A stretch of 64,000 nucleotides of DNA, taken from positions 1-64,000 of the forward strand of contig NZ_JASISO010000025.1 of assembly GCF_030063135.1 (NCBI RefSeq), given 5' to 3'. Below, one piece after another: positions 23,857 to 32,144 of the stretch. The notes beneath the pieces were generated by a model. The model was not told the origin of the DNA. It searched no databases and saw only the letters and a list, made by a program, of their open reading frames with translations. Each line of letters opens with the position of its first letter. The first letter of the stretch is position 1. A program made the translations under genes and the position numbers. The DNA comes from Streptomyces sp. G-G2 (GTDB lineage: Bacteria; Actinomycetota; Actinomycetes; Streptomycetales; Streptomycetaceae).

Positions 23857-24216
23857 TCAGTCGTGTGGAGCCTCTCCGCTGACCCGGTGGTCGGCGTGAC
23901 TCAACGCCTCCTGGACCAGGCGGCGCAGGTGCCCGTCCCGCAGCCGGTAGTGCACGTACCGGCCTTCCCGGCGGGTCTCGACCAGGCCGGCCAGGCGGAG
24001 TTTGGCCAGGTGTTGGCTGACAGCGGTCCGGGAGGCAGTGCACTGCTCGGCGAGGGAGCCGACGTCGGACTCCTCCTGGGCGAGCAGCCACAACAGGTGC
24101 AGCCGGGTCGCGTCCGAGAGCATGGCGAAGACCTCAGCAGCCTCGGCCAGGCGGGCACCGTCGGGTGCACGCAGATGCGCGACCTGTGCAGATGGGACTG
24201 ATTCGCTATCGGACAT
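23857..24216 (-). CDS. ArsR/SmtB-family metal-sensing repressor
   Basis: 119 aa. The winged HTH is complete: LSDATRLHLLWLLAQEESDV, CTASRTAVSQHLAKLRLAGL, and RREGRYVHYRLRDGH. Possible metal ligands are Cys in EQCTAS before the recognition helix and the C-terminal HLRRL...SHADHR histidines (alpha-5 type site). It is divergent from an MFS exporter with a His-rich tail. A perfect 28-bp inverted repeat lies in the shared promoter, so the pair forms a metal-inducible efflux unit. Confidence 0.85.
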   Translation of the reverse strand: MSDSESVPSAQVAHLRAPDGARLAEAAEVFAMLSDATRLHLLWLLAQEESDVGSLAEQCTASRTAVSQHLAKLRLAGLVETRREGRYVHYRLRDGHLRRLVQEALSHADHRVSGEAPHD

Positions 24217-24270
24217 AGGGACAGAGTAGGTCTGCGACCTCCGGGAACCGCAGCGCCGGACCCCTTCCGC

Positions 24271-24298
24271 CATCATGTGCACACATGTGCACATGATG
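24271..24298. promoter_or_regulatory. ArsR operator, 12-bp inverted repeat
   Basis: CATCATGTGCAC (24271-24282), spacer ACAT, then GTGCACATGATG (24287-24298): perfect arms. It lies 55 bp upstream of the ArsR start and 47 bp upstream of the MFS start, as expected for a shared operator. Confidence 0.85.
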
Positions 24299-24344
24299 TG
24301 TAAGCTGGAGCGGTCAGCCTGTCCGCCCGGCGAAGGATGCCCGC

Positions 24345-25697
24345 ATGCTGTCCGTATTGCGCAACCGCACCTACCGGCGCCTTTTCACCGCCCAGGTCAT
24401 CGCCCTGGTCGGCACTGGCCTGGCCACCGTCGCGCTGGGGCTGCTCGCATACGACATCGCGGGAGCCCAGGCCGGATCGGTGCTCGGCACCGCGCTGGCC
24501 ATCAAGATGGTGGCGTACGTGGCTATCGCGCCGGCGATCGGCGCGATAGCCGACCGCATCCCGCGCCGGGCCCTGATGGTAGGCGCCGACCTGACGCGGG
24601 CGGCCGCCGCCCTGATGCTGCCGTTCGTCAGCCAGGTCTGGCAGGTCTACGTCCTGATCTTCGCCCTCCAGGCCGCCTCTGCTGCGTTCACCCCGACCTT
24701 CCAGGCCGTCATCCCCGATGTCTTGCCGAAGGAGCGCGACTACACCCAGGCCTTGTCGATGTCCCGGCTCGCCTACGACCTGGAAAGCCTGTTCAGTCCG
24801 GCGCTGGCCGCCGCCCTCCTGGCCTTCATGAGCTACAACTGGCTCTTCCTCGGCACCGTCGGCGGCTTCCTCGCCTCCGCCGCCCTCGTCGTCTCTGCCG
24901 TGCTGCCCAAGCGGGTCCCGGCGCCGAAGTGGGAGGGCGGCGCCTACGCGAAGGCCACTGCGGGAAGCCGCCTGTTCCTCGCCACGCCCCGGCTGCGCGC
25001 CCTGCTGGTCCTGAACCTCGCGGTCGCCGCCGCGAGCGCGATGGTCACCGTCAACACCGTCGTCTACGTACGCGACCATCTTGCCCGCTCCACCGGCGAC
25101 GTCGCCCTGGCTCTCGGCTGCTACGGCGCGGGCTCGATGATCGTCGCCCTGATCCTGCCCCGGGTCCTCGACAAGGTCGCCGACCGGACGGTCATGCTCC
25201 GAGGCGCCCTGCTCCTTTCCTTGGTCTTCGCCGCTCTGGGCGGGGTCACCGCTGCCGGGGGCGGCGGGTGGCGGTGGCCCGCGCTGCTCGGGACGTGGGC
25301 GGCGTTCGGGGCGGCGTGCTCGATGGTTCTGACCCCGACGGGCCGTCTCATCCGGCGCTCGGCGCCGCCCGAGGAGCGGACCTCCGCCTTCGCCGCGCAG
25401 TTCTCCCTGTCCCACGCGTGCTGGCTGCTGACCTACCCGCTGGCCGGCTGGCTGGGCGCGGAGGCAGGACTCCAGGCCGCCGTCATCGCGCTCGGCGCCA
25501 TCGCCTTCACGGCGGCGCTAACCGCCGTACGGCTGTGGCCCTCCAGCGATGCGGACGAGAAGCCGCACGTCCACAGCGATCTGACGGCCGACCACCCGCA
25601 CCTGGCGGGCGCGGCCGAGGTGTTCGGGGGCTGGAGTCACAGCCACCACACCGCCCCCGATCCTCTGCACCGCGAGCTGGTGCACTCCGCCCCCTGA
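24345..25697 (+). CDS. MFS exporter with His-rich C-terminus
   Basis: A 450-aa major facilitator with about 12 hydrophobic segments. The loop 2-3 motif is GAIADRIPRRALM near residue 66. The last 50 residues are hydrophilic with clustered His (HVHSDLTADHPH and HSHHTAPDPLH). Such tails bind Ni, Co, Zn or similar ions in metal exporters. It is divergent from an ArsR/SmtB-type repressor. Metal efflux is the best reading; the ion cannot be named. Confidence 0.85.
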   Translation: MLSVLRNRTYRRLFTAQVIALVGTGLATVALGLLAYDIAGAQAGSVLGTALAIKMVAYVAIAPAIGAIADRIPRRALMVGADLTRAAAALMLPFVSQVWQVYVLIFALQAASAAFTPTFQAVIPDVLPKERDYTQALSMSRLAYDLESLFSPALAAALLAFMSYNWLFLGTVGGFLASAALVVSAVLPKRVPAPKWEGGAYAKATAGSRLFLATPRLRALLVLNLAVAAASAMVTVNTVVYVRDHLARSTGDVALALGCYGAGSMIVALILPRVLDKVADRTVMLRGALLLSLVFAALGGVTAAGGGGWRWPALLGTWAAFGAACSMVLTPTGRLIRRSAPPEERTSAFAAQFSLSHACWLLTYPLAGWLGAEAGLQAAVIALGAIAFTAALTAVRLWPSSDADEKPHVHSDLTADHPHLAGAAEVFGGWSHSHHTAPDPLHRELVHSAP

Positions 25698-25723
25698 CGG
25701 ACGACACCCCCGCCCTATCCACC

Positions 25724-26983
25724 TCAGCTGGTGAGCGCCGGTTTCCCCGCTGGTGCCCGCAGGTGCCCGCCGCGTTCCAGGGCCGCTACGGCCCCCGCGC
25801 AACCCGCGCCGGTCGCGGCCAGCACCACCCACGGCAGCCACGGAAGCCCGGTGTCGAACATGGCGCCCACCGCGAGGTTGCCGGCCGCGATGGCGATGCC
25901 GGACGCGGTGTTGTAGGCGCCGTAGTAGGTGGCGACCAGCCGGTCCCCGGCGAGCCGTACGACCGTGTCCATCTCGAAGGGGTACAGCAGGGCCCCGCCC
26001 CACGCCAGCAGCGCCGCGCACAGGGTCAGCCCCGCCACGCCGGCCGCGAGTCCAAGTGCACCGTTGTACGGTCCGGCGAGCAGTGGCAGGAACGCCGCCC
26101 CCATGACCGCCAGCCCCCAGACGATTGCCCGGGGCCCGCTCAGGGTGCGCTTGGCCCAGGCCGTCAGCTTGAGCTGCCCGGACAGCGCGGCGAGGGCCGA
26201 AACCGCGAACACGGCTCCCGTGACGAGGCCGGTCTGGGGGCCGAACAGTTCCCGGGCCCGCAGCGGCAGGGCCAGGTACACCTGGAAGGCCAGGACGTAC
26301 GAGCCGGACATGGCCACCGCGAACAGGAGGAACGGCCGGTTCGCGGCGATGGACCGCCAGTCCGCGAGGACCGCCCGCCATGCCGGCTCCGCACTGCGGT
26401 CGGACGGTGGACGGGCGGGCAGCGCCCGTGCCTGGAGCAGGGCCAGGGCGCCGAAGATGACCGCCGAGGCCGCGCACACCGCCCGGAAGTCCCAGGTCAG
26501 CAACGCGAGCCCGGCGAGCGGGCCGATGAGGATGCCGGCCTGGTAGAAGACATTGAACGCGGCGAACGCCTCCACCCGGCGCTCCTCGCCCGCCTCGGCC
26601 GCCAGGTAGGCACGTACCGCCGGGTTGAACAGGGCACCGGCCAGCCCCGTGAGCGCCGAGGCGACGATCAGCGCGGGCAGCGACTGGACCACCCCCAGCA
26701 GTGCGAAGGCGATCGTGCGCAGGCCGCACCCGGCGAGGATCATCGGCTTGCAGCCGTAGCGGTCGGCGAGGGTTCCGCCGATCAGGAACATGCCCTGCTG
26801 GGACAGGTTGCGTACGCCCAGGACCAGGCCGACCGCCCAGGCCGCAAAACCGAGTCCGTGGGCGAGATGGTCTGCGAGGTAGGGCATCAGCATGTAGAAG
26901 CCCAGGTTGATGGCGAACTGGTTGGCCATCAACAGCCGCACGCTCGGGTCGAATGAGGCGACCTGCGCCCTCAGCGCCTTCAC
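25724..26983 (-). CDS. MFS transporter
   Basis: A 419-aa 12-span MFS protein. It begins VKALRAQVASFDPSVRLL, followed by a first helix with NLGFYMLMPYLADHLAHGLG, and has the loop motif GGTLADRYGCKPMIL. The architecture resembles the MdtH/multidrug subfamily. Its GTG overlaps the stop of the cysteine-synthase-like gene (GTGA), so the two form an operon, suggesting that it exports or imports a compound related to that enzyme. Confidence 0.85.
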   Translation of the reverse strand: MKALRAQVASFDPSVRLLMANQFAINLGFYMLMPYLADHLAHGLGFAAWAVGLVLGVRNLSQQGMFLIGGTLADRYGCKPMILAGCGLRTIAFALLGVVQSLPALIVASALTGLAGALFNPAVRAYLAAEAGEERRVEAFAAFNVFYQAGILIGPLAGLALLTWDFRAVCAASAVIFGALALLQARALPARPPSDRSAEPAWRAVLADWRSIAANRPFLLFAVAMSGSYVLAFQVYLALPLRARELFGPQTGLVTGAVFAVSALAALSGQLKLTAWAKRTLSGPRAIVWGLAVMGAAFLPLLAGPYNGALGLAAGVAGLTLCAALLAWGGALLYPFEMDTVVRLAGDRLVATYYGAYNTASGIAIAAGNLAVGAMFDTGLPWLPWVVLAATGAGCAGAVAALERGGHLRAPAGKPALTS

Positions 26984-28128
26984 CGGACGCCCGCGGTACG
27001 GATCGCGCGGGGGCCGGGCTCCCGGCCGAGCGGGTCGCGGACCTGAGTGCACCGGGTCCAGCCCGTCACTGCGCACGCATCCGGGGCCGCGATCTCATCG
27101 GGCTCCGGCGCGGGCTCCGCGCCGAGAATGCCCTGCTCCGCGCACCAGGCGTCGTTGTAGACGGTTTCCAGGTAGCGGTGCGGTCCGTCGGGGAACACGG
27201 CGGCGATCCGGGTCCCTGGCGGCGTGGTCCTTGCTGCCCATCCCGCGACGAGCGCGACCGCGCCCACGCTCCAGCCGCCCGAGGCGTAGTGCCTGCGGGC
27301 CAGGCGGCGGCAGGCCCAGACCGCTTCGCCCGGGGCCACCCAGTGGACCTCCGAGAAGGCGTTGTAGTCGACGTTGGCGGGGTGGATGCTGGAGCCGAGC
27401 CCGCGCATCAGCCGCGGACCTGCGGGCTGGCCGAAGATCGCCGAGTTGACGGAGTCCACCCCGATCAGCCGAAGTCCCGGCGAGTGCTCCCGCAGCCCGG
27501 CCGCGATCCCGGCCGAGTGGCCGCCGGTGCCGACCGCTGTGACCAGGATGTCGATCCGGCCGAGTTGCGCGATCAGCTCGGCGGCCAGAGGCCGGTAGGC
27601 GCCGACGTTGTCCGGGTTGCTGTACTGATCCGGGCAGTACGCGCCCGGAGCTGCGGCCAACAGTTCGGCGACCCGTTCCCGGCGGGCCTCTTGCCAGCCG
27701 CCCGTCGGATGCGGAGTCTCGACCTGGTCGACGTACGCGCCGAGCGCGGTGAGCAGGCGGACGACGGCCGGCTCCATGCCCGGATCGGAGACGACGGTGA
27801 CCGGGTGACCGTAGGTCAGTCCGGCTAGCGTCAGCCCGAGTCCGAGGGTTCCGCTGGAGGACTCGATGATGGGCGCCCCTGGCAGCAGGTCACCGCGCTG
27901 GCGTGCGCGGTGGATCATGTGGAGGCCCGGGCGGTCCTTGATGCCGCCGGGATTCGCGCCTTCGAGCTTGGCGAAGAAGCCGTGCCCGGGCGGGGCGAAG
28001 GGCTCATCGATCCACAGGACCGGGGTGTTGCCGACCAGCTGTGCGGGCCGGCTGGCGATGGCGGGAACCGGAGCATGAGCTGCCGGGGAGAGCGGACCGA
28101 AGTCGTCGAGCAGGGGAAGGCGGTGCAT
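26980..28128 (-). CDS. PLP-dependent cysteine-synthase-family enzyme
   Basis: 382 aa of the fold-type II PLP family. Motifs: LVGNTPVLWID, then NPGGIKDRPGLHMI where the Lys should bind PLP, SSSGTLGLGLTLAGL and the phosphate loop TAVGTGGHSAGIAAGL. CysK/CysM normally have SSGNTG; the Thr-Leu there, and the 60-residue C-terminal extension with Cys residues, set this one apart. It may make cysteine, a diaminopropionate-type amino acid or another beta-substituted alanine. Its operon partner is an MFS transporter. Confidence 0.8.
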   Translation of the reverse strand: MHRLPLLDDFGPLSPAAHAPVPAIASRPAQLVGNTPVLWIDEPFAPPGHGFFAKLEGANPGGIKDRPGLHMIHRARQRGDLLPGAPIIESSSGTLGLGLTLAGLTYGHPVTVVSDPGMEPAVVRLLTALGAYVDQVETPHPTGGWQEARRERVAELLAAAPGAYCPDQYSNPDNVGAYRPLAAELIAQLGRIDILVTAVGTGGHSAGIAAGLREHSPGLRLIGVDSVNSAIFGQPAGPRLMRGLGSSIHPANVDYNAFSEVHWVAPGEAVWACRRLARRHYASGGWSVGAVALVAGWAARTTPPGTRIAAVFPDGPHRYLETVYNDAWCAEQGILGAEPAPEPDEIAAPDACAVTGWTRCTQVRDPLGREPGPRAIRTAGVR

Positions 28129-28260
28129 GTGCGTACAGCTCCTACGCGCTCCACTGGGACGGGGAGCACTGGATAGGCAGGTCAGAGGGCGCGCGTGCAC
28201 ACCCCAGCCCTCCACACCCGGGATGATCACCGGAGGGGGCCAAGGGGGTGCGGCGTGCTT

Positions 28261-28698
28261 CTACTGCCGCCAGACGCAGTTCAGCGCGAGATCGGCCCCG
28301 CTGCCGGGCGGGCCGGCCTCACGTGAGGCCGGCCATCCGACCGCCAGGCCTGGACAGGGTTCATCGGGATTCGGGACGAGTGTGCCTGCGGCCACCGCAG
28401 GCACCGCAACGGCCGTGGCTCCGGCAGAGCGCGGCCTGTCCACGGCGTGATCGATATGTTTTTCCGAGCCGTGGTGATGCGCGGGGCCCGGGGAGAACGC
28501 CGACAGGCCCAGGCCGTCGAGAACATCATGCTGCGGATTGGCGGCCACCACAGTGGTGTGCGGCCCCGTGAAAGCCGGGGTGTGTGCACCCGCGGCCACA
28601 TGCGCCGCGATCAGCAGAACGAGCGCGGGCAGGAGGACGCTGCGGGCCCGCCGCACTGCCTCCAAGGGAACCCGCCACAGCCCGATCACATCCCCCAA
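28261..28698 (-). CDS. Small membrane or exported protein with His-rich segment
   Basis: 145 aa starting MGDVIGLWRVPLEAVRRARS and a hydrophobic helix LLPALVLLIAAHVAAGAH (signal or anchor). The exported part contains SPGPAHHHGSEKHIDHAV, a possible metal-binding stretch, and two Cys near the C-terminus (DEPCPGLAV, LNCVWRQ). The family is not recognised. It resembles in layout the other small exported proteins of this island (29738-30175, 33576-33986). Confidence 0.5.
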   Translation of the reverse strand: MGDVIGLWRVPLEAVRRARSVLLPALVLLIAAHVAAGAHTPAFTGPHTTVVAANPQHDVLDGLGLSAFSPGPAHHHGSEKHIDHAVDRPRSAGATAVAVPAVAAGTLVPNPDEPCPGLAVGWPASREAGPPGSGADLALNCVWRQ

Positions 28699-28856
28699 CG
28701 TAAGCGATCAGCTACAAGGCGTCACGTTTCTGCGCGGTCGGATACCCCCGTACGTGCGTAGATCCGGCACTGACAGGGCCTGTCCCGTATGGTCTGCGGC
28801 CGCGCCGGGGTTTTCGTGGACCGGCGGGCGCGGCCGTACGGATACAAGGAAGGAGG

Positions 28857-28881
28857 CTGCGGCGGGGCGGGCCCGCCGCAG
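28857..28881 (-). terminator. Stem-loop downstream of the multi-span membrane protein
   Basis: CTGCGGCGGG and CCCGCCGCAG pair perfectly around GCGGG, about 20 bp past the stop of the minus-strand gene at 28903. A second GC-rich repeat (CGGCCGCGCC / GGCGCGGCCG) lies near 28796-28836. Confidence 0.7.
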
Positions 28882-28902
28882 TCCTCTCGTCTTGGTGTCG
28901 GG

Positions 28903-29631
28903 TCAGTGAGCGTGGCCGTCGCTGTGGTCCGGCTGCGGTGTCTTCGCGGCCGGCTTGTTGACGGGCGTGGCTCCCGGGGCGGGACTGCTACCGGCGGTGG
29001 GGGCATTGGTGGGTGCGTGGTCGTCTGCGGCCGGTTGCTCCGCGGTGCCGTGGCTGTGCCCGCCCGCCGGAGCGACTGGCATCGAGGACGCGACCTGTCG
29101 CAGGCCGAGGAAGGCGAGGGCGGCGGCCATCAGGACGGTCAGGCCGACGAGGCTGAAGATGCGCTGCCATGGGATGTCGGCGTCTTTGACGACGTAGGCG
29201 ATGAAGGAGAGGAGAAGTCCGGCGGGGACCAGGACGGTTGCCCGGGCGGGGAAGTCCTCGAAGTGCTGGAGGCCGCCACTGAGCATTCCGATGCCGAACG
29301 AGAGCATCAGGGATGCGCCGATGACCACCAGCATCCGCGAAAGTCCGGGGCGCTCCCGGGCGAGGAGGAACTCGTTGACGACGGTGGCGGCGAGGAAGAC
29401 CAGGGCGCCGTACAGGGCGATGCGGGTGTAGCGGGCGGGGTCGAGCGGGTGGTGGACGACGGCGCCACTGATCAGGCCGGCGCCGACGAAGTAGCCGACG
29501 TAGCCGAGGTAGCGGGCGGCCAGTGACTGCTTTCGGGAGGGCTGGGCTTTGCGCCGGGCGGCCCGCCCGGCAGCGGGGGCCTTGGGCGGGGTCTGCGGGG
29601 TGTGGGCGTCGAGGAGCTGAGCGGAGGCCAT
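28903..29631 (-). CDS. Multi-span membrane protein with His-rich tail
   Basis: 242 aa. After a basic N-terminus come about five hydrophobic segments (YLGYVGYFVGAGLISGAVV, IALYGALVFLAATVV, MLVVIGASLMLSFGIGML, VLVPAGLLLSFIAYVV, FSLVGLTVLMAAALAFL). The C-terminal 60 residues are Pro/Ala/His-rich (GGHSHGTAEQ, DHSDGHAH) and should lie on one face of the membrane to bind metal. I do not recognise the family. The neighbours are copper-type and metal genes. Confidence 0.65.
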   Translation of the reverse strand: MASAQLLDAHTPQTPPKAPAAGRAARRKAQPSRKQSLAARYLGYVGYFVGAGLISGAVVHHPLDPARYTRIALYGALVFLAATVVNEFLLARERPGLSRMLVVIGASLMLSFGIGMLSGGLQHFEDFPARATVLVPAGLLLSFIAYVVKDADIPWQRIFSLVGLTVLMAAALAFLGLRQVASSMPVAPAGGHSHGTAEQPAADDHAPTNAPTAGSSPAPGATPVNKPAAKTPQPDHSDGHAH

Positions 29632-29737
29632 GTGCGGTTCCTTGGGTGCGTGCGCGGCTCATCACCCGGCCGGCCGCTGTGGCAGCGGGACGGGTCGGTG
29701 ATGAGAATCAGGGCAGATCGGGGCAAAGGGCCCGGAT

Positions 29738-30175
29738 CTACACTTGCTGCACCACTGAACCGAGGGAACTGTGCGACGGAGGAAGGCCACAGGGCCGGAT
29801 CTGGGTCCATTGTTGCGGCGTCATCGCGGCGAAGGCAGGCGTCCGCTCGGCGACGGCGGCCAGATGCGGGCCGGGCAGGTCACTGCCCTGCTGTGGATGG
29901 CTGGAGGCGCACGCCTCCGCGGGATGTGAGTAACCGCCGTTGTCGTCATGGCGCTCGGGCCGCTGGCCGTCCCGGTGAGGGGCGTCGCTGGTGTCCGCGG
30001 GCGCCAGGTAGGGGACCGCGACGGCGCCGCCGGTGACGTGTGCGGAGGCACTGTCAGCTCCGGCGGCGTGGGTGTAGAGGAACGCGAACAGCAGCGCGGT
30101 CAGCCACAGCAGCCGCAGCGGGCCCGCCTGGCGGCGGGTCCGCGTCGTGCTGAAAGCAGAGCGGGCCGTGATCAC
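29738..30175 (-). CDS. Small exported protein of unknown function
   Basis: 145 aa with a signal-like N-terminus (basic residues, then LRLLWLTALLFAFLYTHAAGA). The mature part is polar with scattered His (APHRDGQRPERHDD, SHPAEACASSHPQQ) and two Cys. No known domain is apparent. It is convergent with nothing and followed by a terminator-free gap. It is similar in composition to DUF6153-like proteins of the island but lacks their C-terminal motif. Confidence 0.45.
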   Translation of the reverse strand: MITARSAFSTTRTRRQAGPLRLLWLTALLFAFLYTHAAGADSASAHVTGGAVAVPYLAPADTSDAPHRDGQRPERHDDNGGYSHPAEACASSHPQQGSDLPGPHLAAVAERTPAFAAMTPQQWTQIRPCGLPPSHSSLGSVVQQV

Positions 30176-30255
30176 ACCGTGACCCTATCCGGCGACTGGA
30201 AGGCGTTGTCGGCTGCCCCCGTTGTTGATCACACGAAGCGGTGGTCTGGGTGGGT

Positions 30256-30825
30256 TCAGGGAACCGGGCGCAGGCCATCCAGTGTGACGGCGACCAGACG
30301 GGTCACGGCCGGTTGGGAGGTGAGGGCGGCCGCGGCGGTCAGGGCGTGGAGGCAGTACTGGGCGAGCTCGGCCGGCGGGACATCGCAGCGCAGGTCACCG
30401 GCTTCCGCTGCTTCGGCGAGGAGGTGCTGGAGCATGCCGTGCAGGTGTCGCTCGGCGTGGGTGACGTGCTCGCCCTGGTGCAGGAGGGCGGCGAGTTCGC
30501 CACCGTGCCGCTTCCGGGCGATCCCCGCGTACGCCTCCAGTACCGCTTTCAGGCGCTCGACGGCCGTGCCGTCCTGGTCGTGGATGCCCGCGAGCTGCTG
30601 GAGGTGGGCGGTGACCTGGCGCTCATGCCAGGCCAGCAGCACCGCTTCGACGTCGGAGAAGTACTTGTAGAGCGTCGCGCGGCCGATGCCGGCCTGCTCG
30701 GCGATCTGGGACATGCTCACCGACCGCAGACCGCCCTGGGCCACCAGTTTCGTGGTGGTGTCCAGGATCGCCTCGCGTACGGCGGCGCGGTGCGCGTCGA
30801 TCGTCTCGGTCCACAGCTTCGGCAC
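30256..30825 (-). CDS. TetR-family repressor
   Basis: 189 aa from a GTG at 30825; a longer ATG start at 30879 would overlap the palindrome at 30873-30887 and is less likely. The HTH is ILDTTTKLVAQGGLRSVSMSQ followed by IGRATLYKYFSDVEAVL, shown in part. The C-terminal ligand domain is all-helical with several His. A 15-bp palindrome lies upstream, between this gene and the divergent small membrane genes, which it likely represses. Confidence 0.85.
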   Translation of the reverse strand: MPKLWTETIDAHRAAVREAILDTTTKLVAQGGLRSVSMSQIAEQAGIGRATLYKYFSDVEAVLLAWHERQVTAHLQQLAGIHDQDGTAVERLKAVLEAYAGIARKRHGGELAALLHQGEHVTHAERHLHGMLQHLLAEAAEAGDLRCDVPPAELAQYCLHALTAAAALTSQPAVTRLVAVTLDGLRPVP

Positions 30826-30872
30826 CCACCCAGGATACGGACATCCACAGGGCATACACTCAGTTTCAGATA

Positions 30873-30887
30873 GAGACACTGTGTCTC
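30873..30887. promoter_or_regulatory. TetR operator candidate
   Basis: GAGACAC-T-GTGTCTC, a perfect 7-bp inverted repeat in the divergent promoter, 19 bp before the plus-strand gene at 30906. Confidence 0.75.
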
Positions 30888-30905
30888 GAAAAATGTGGAG
30901 GCGTC

Positions 30906-31052
30906 ATGGCAGGGACAGCGGACCGTCACGATGACGACGGCGAGGGTGCGCCGCGCTGGGTGAAGATCTCCGCCGCGATCGCCGTCGTGCTGGTCGTAGT
31001 GTTCGTGATCGTGCACCTGGCCGGCGGCGGCATGGCCGGGCATACGCCGTGA
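30906..31052 (+). CDS. 48-aa single-span membrane peptide
   Basis: Short gene starting MAGTADRHDDDGEGAPRW and continuing with a hydrophobic helix ISAAIAVVLVVVFVIVHLAG and the end GGMAGHTP. It is hydrophilic and acidic outside the helix. It overlaps the next gene by four bases (GTGA) and lies behind the TetR operator, so it is likely a real co-regulated gene. No family recognised. Confidence 0.65.
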   Translation: MAGTADRHDDDGEGAPRWVKISAAIAVVLVVVFVIVHLAGGGMAGHTP

Positions 31053-31576
31053 CCCCGTTCCCGCCCCGGCTGCGCAAGCTGACCCTCACCCTCCACGTCA
31101 CCTCCTCGGTCGGCTGGCTGGGCGCGGTCGCGGCGTTCCTCGCCCTCGCCGCCGCCGGCCTGACCAGCAGCTCACCCCAGACGGTGCGGGGCGCCTACCT
31201 GGCCATGGACGTGGTGGGCTGGTACGTGATCGTCCCGTTCAGCGTGGCCTGCCTGCTGACCGGCCTGGTGCAGTCACTCGGCACGGTGTGGGGGCTACTG
31301 CGGCACTACTGGGTCATCGCGAAACTTCTGATCACCGTGATCGCGACCCTTCTGCTGCTGGTCCACATGCAGCCGGTCGGCCACCTCGCCGACGCGGCCG
31401 CCCGGGCCGCCCTCGCCGGCGGCGAGCTTCAGGGCATGCGCATCCAGCTGGTCGCGGACGCGGCCGCCGCTCTGCTAGTGCTCCTCGCGGCGGCCGCTCT
31501 GTCGGTGTTCAAGCCGCGCGGGGTAACCCGCTACGGGCGCCGTCGCCAGCGCGGGCAGGACCCGCAGCCGCGCTGA
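31049..31576 (+). CDS. DUF2269-like membrane protein
   Basis: 175 aa with four hydrophobic segments. The first holds LTLHVTSSVGWLGAVAAFLA; the pattern H-x-T-S-S-V-G-W-L-G is typical of DUF2269 proteins. The others are YVIVPFSVACLLTGLVQSL, WVIAKLLITVIATLLLLV and AAALLVLLAAAALSVF. The His residues in the helices could bind haem or metal, as in related membrane proteins. It forms an operon with the 48-aa peptide under TetR control. Function is not established. Confidence 0.7.
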   Translation: MTPFPPRLRKLTLTLHVTSSVGWLGAVAAFLALAAAGLTSSSPQTVRGAYLAMDVVGWYVIVPFSVACLLTGLVQSLGTVWGLLRHYWVIAKLLITVIATLLLLVHMQPVGHLADAAARAALAGGELQGMRIQLVADAAAALLVLLAAAALSVFKPRGVTRYGRRRQRGQDPQPR

Positions 31577-31591
31577 CCCGCTCCGGCCTCA

Positions 31592-32002
31592 TCAGCCGAG
31601 GGCGCCGAGGAGTTCGTCGCATGCCTGCTCGCAGGAGCGGCAGGCTTCCGCGCAGATGCGGCAGTGCTCGTGCATGTCCGCGTGCCGCCCGCATTCATCG
31701 GCGCACGCCTTGCAGACCATGGCGCACGCCTTCAGGATCGCGGCGGTGATATTGGCGTCGTAGCCGGTGTGACGGGAGAGCACCGCCGCGGTCGCGGTGC
31801 AGATGTCGGCGCAGTCCATGTCGGTTCGGATGCACTTCGCCAGGTCACCCACCATGCCCTCGGACAGACAGGCGTCCGCACACGCCGTACACGCCTGGGC
31901 GCAGGTGATGCACTCCTCGATGCAGGAGGTGAGCTTGGCCTGGTCGATGTCGCCGAGGTCGGCCGGGTAGGTGGCGAGCATGTCCTTGACGGTGCTGGAC
32001 AT
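31592..32002 (-). CDS. Four-helix-bundle copper-binding protein (Csp-like)
   Basis: 136 aa with about 17 Cys arranged in helical CxxxC spacing: CIEECITCAQACTACADAC, then CIRTDMDCADIC, CAMVCKACADEC, and HEHCRICAEACRSCEQAC. This is the DUF326/Csp1-Csp3 four-helix bundle that stores Cu(I) through Cys lining the core. No signal peptide is seen, so it resembles the cytosolic Csp3 type. It starts at the ATG at 32002. It points to copper buffering in this island. Confidence 0.9.
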   Translation of the reverse strand: MSSTVKDMLATYPADLGDIDQAKLTSCIEECITCAQACTACADACLSEGMVGDLAKCIRTDMDCADICTATAAVLSRHTGYDANITAAILKACAMVCKACADECGRHADMHEHCRICAEACRSCEQACDELLGALG

Positions 32003-32144
32003 CAGGGTGCCTCCGTTCCCCGCGAGGCCGGCGGATCCGGGGCGGCCGCCTTCGAAGCCCCCGGTACCTCCAGCTAACGCCCCGAGGCGCGAACGCGCCC
32101 GGCGCACGGTGAGGTGCGACCGGGCGCGGTGCCGAGCGGCGGGG

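Noticed and set aside
24275..26956. Long plus-strand open frame overlapping the MFS gene and running antisense to the second MFS gene
   Set aside because: Two well-supported transporters occupy this DNA; the frame's product is Arg/Pro/Gly-rich noise.
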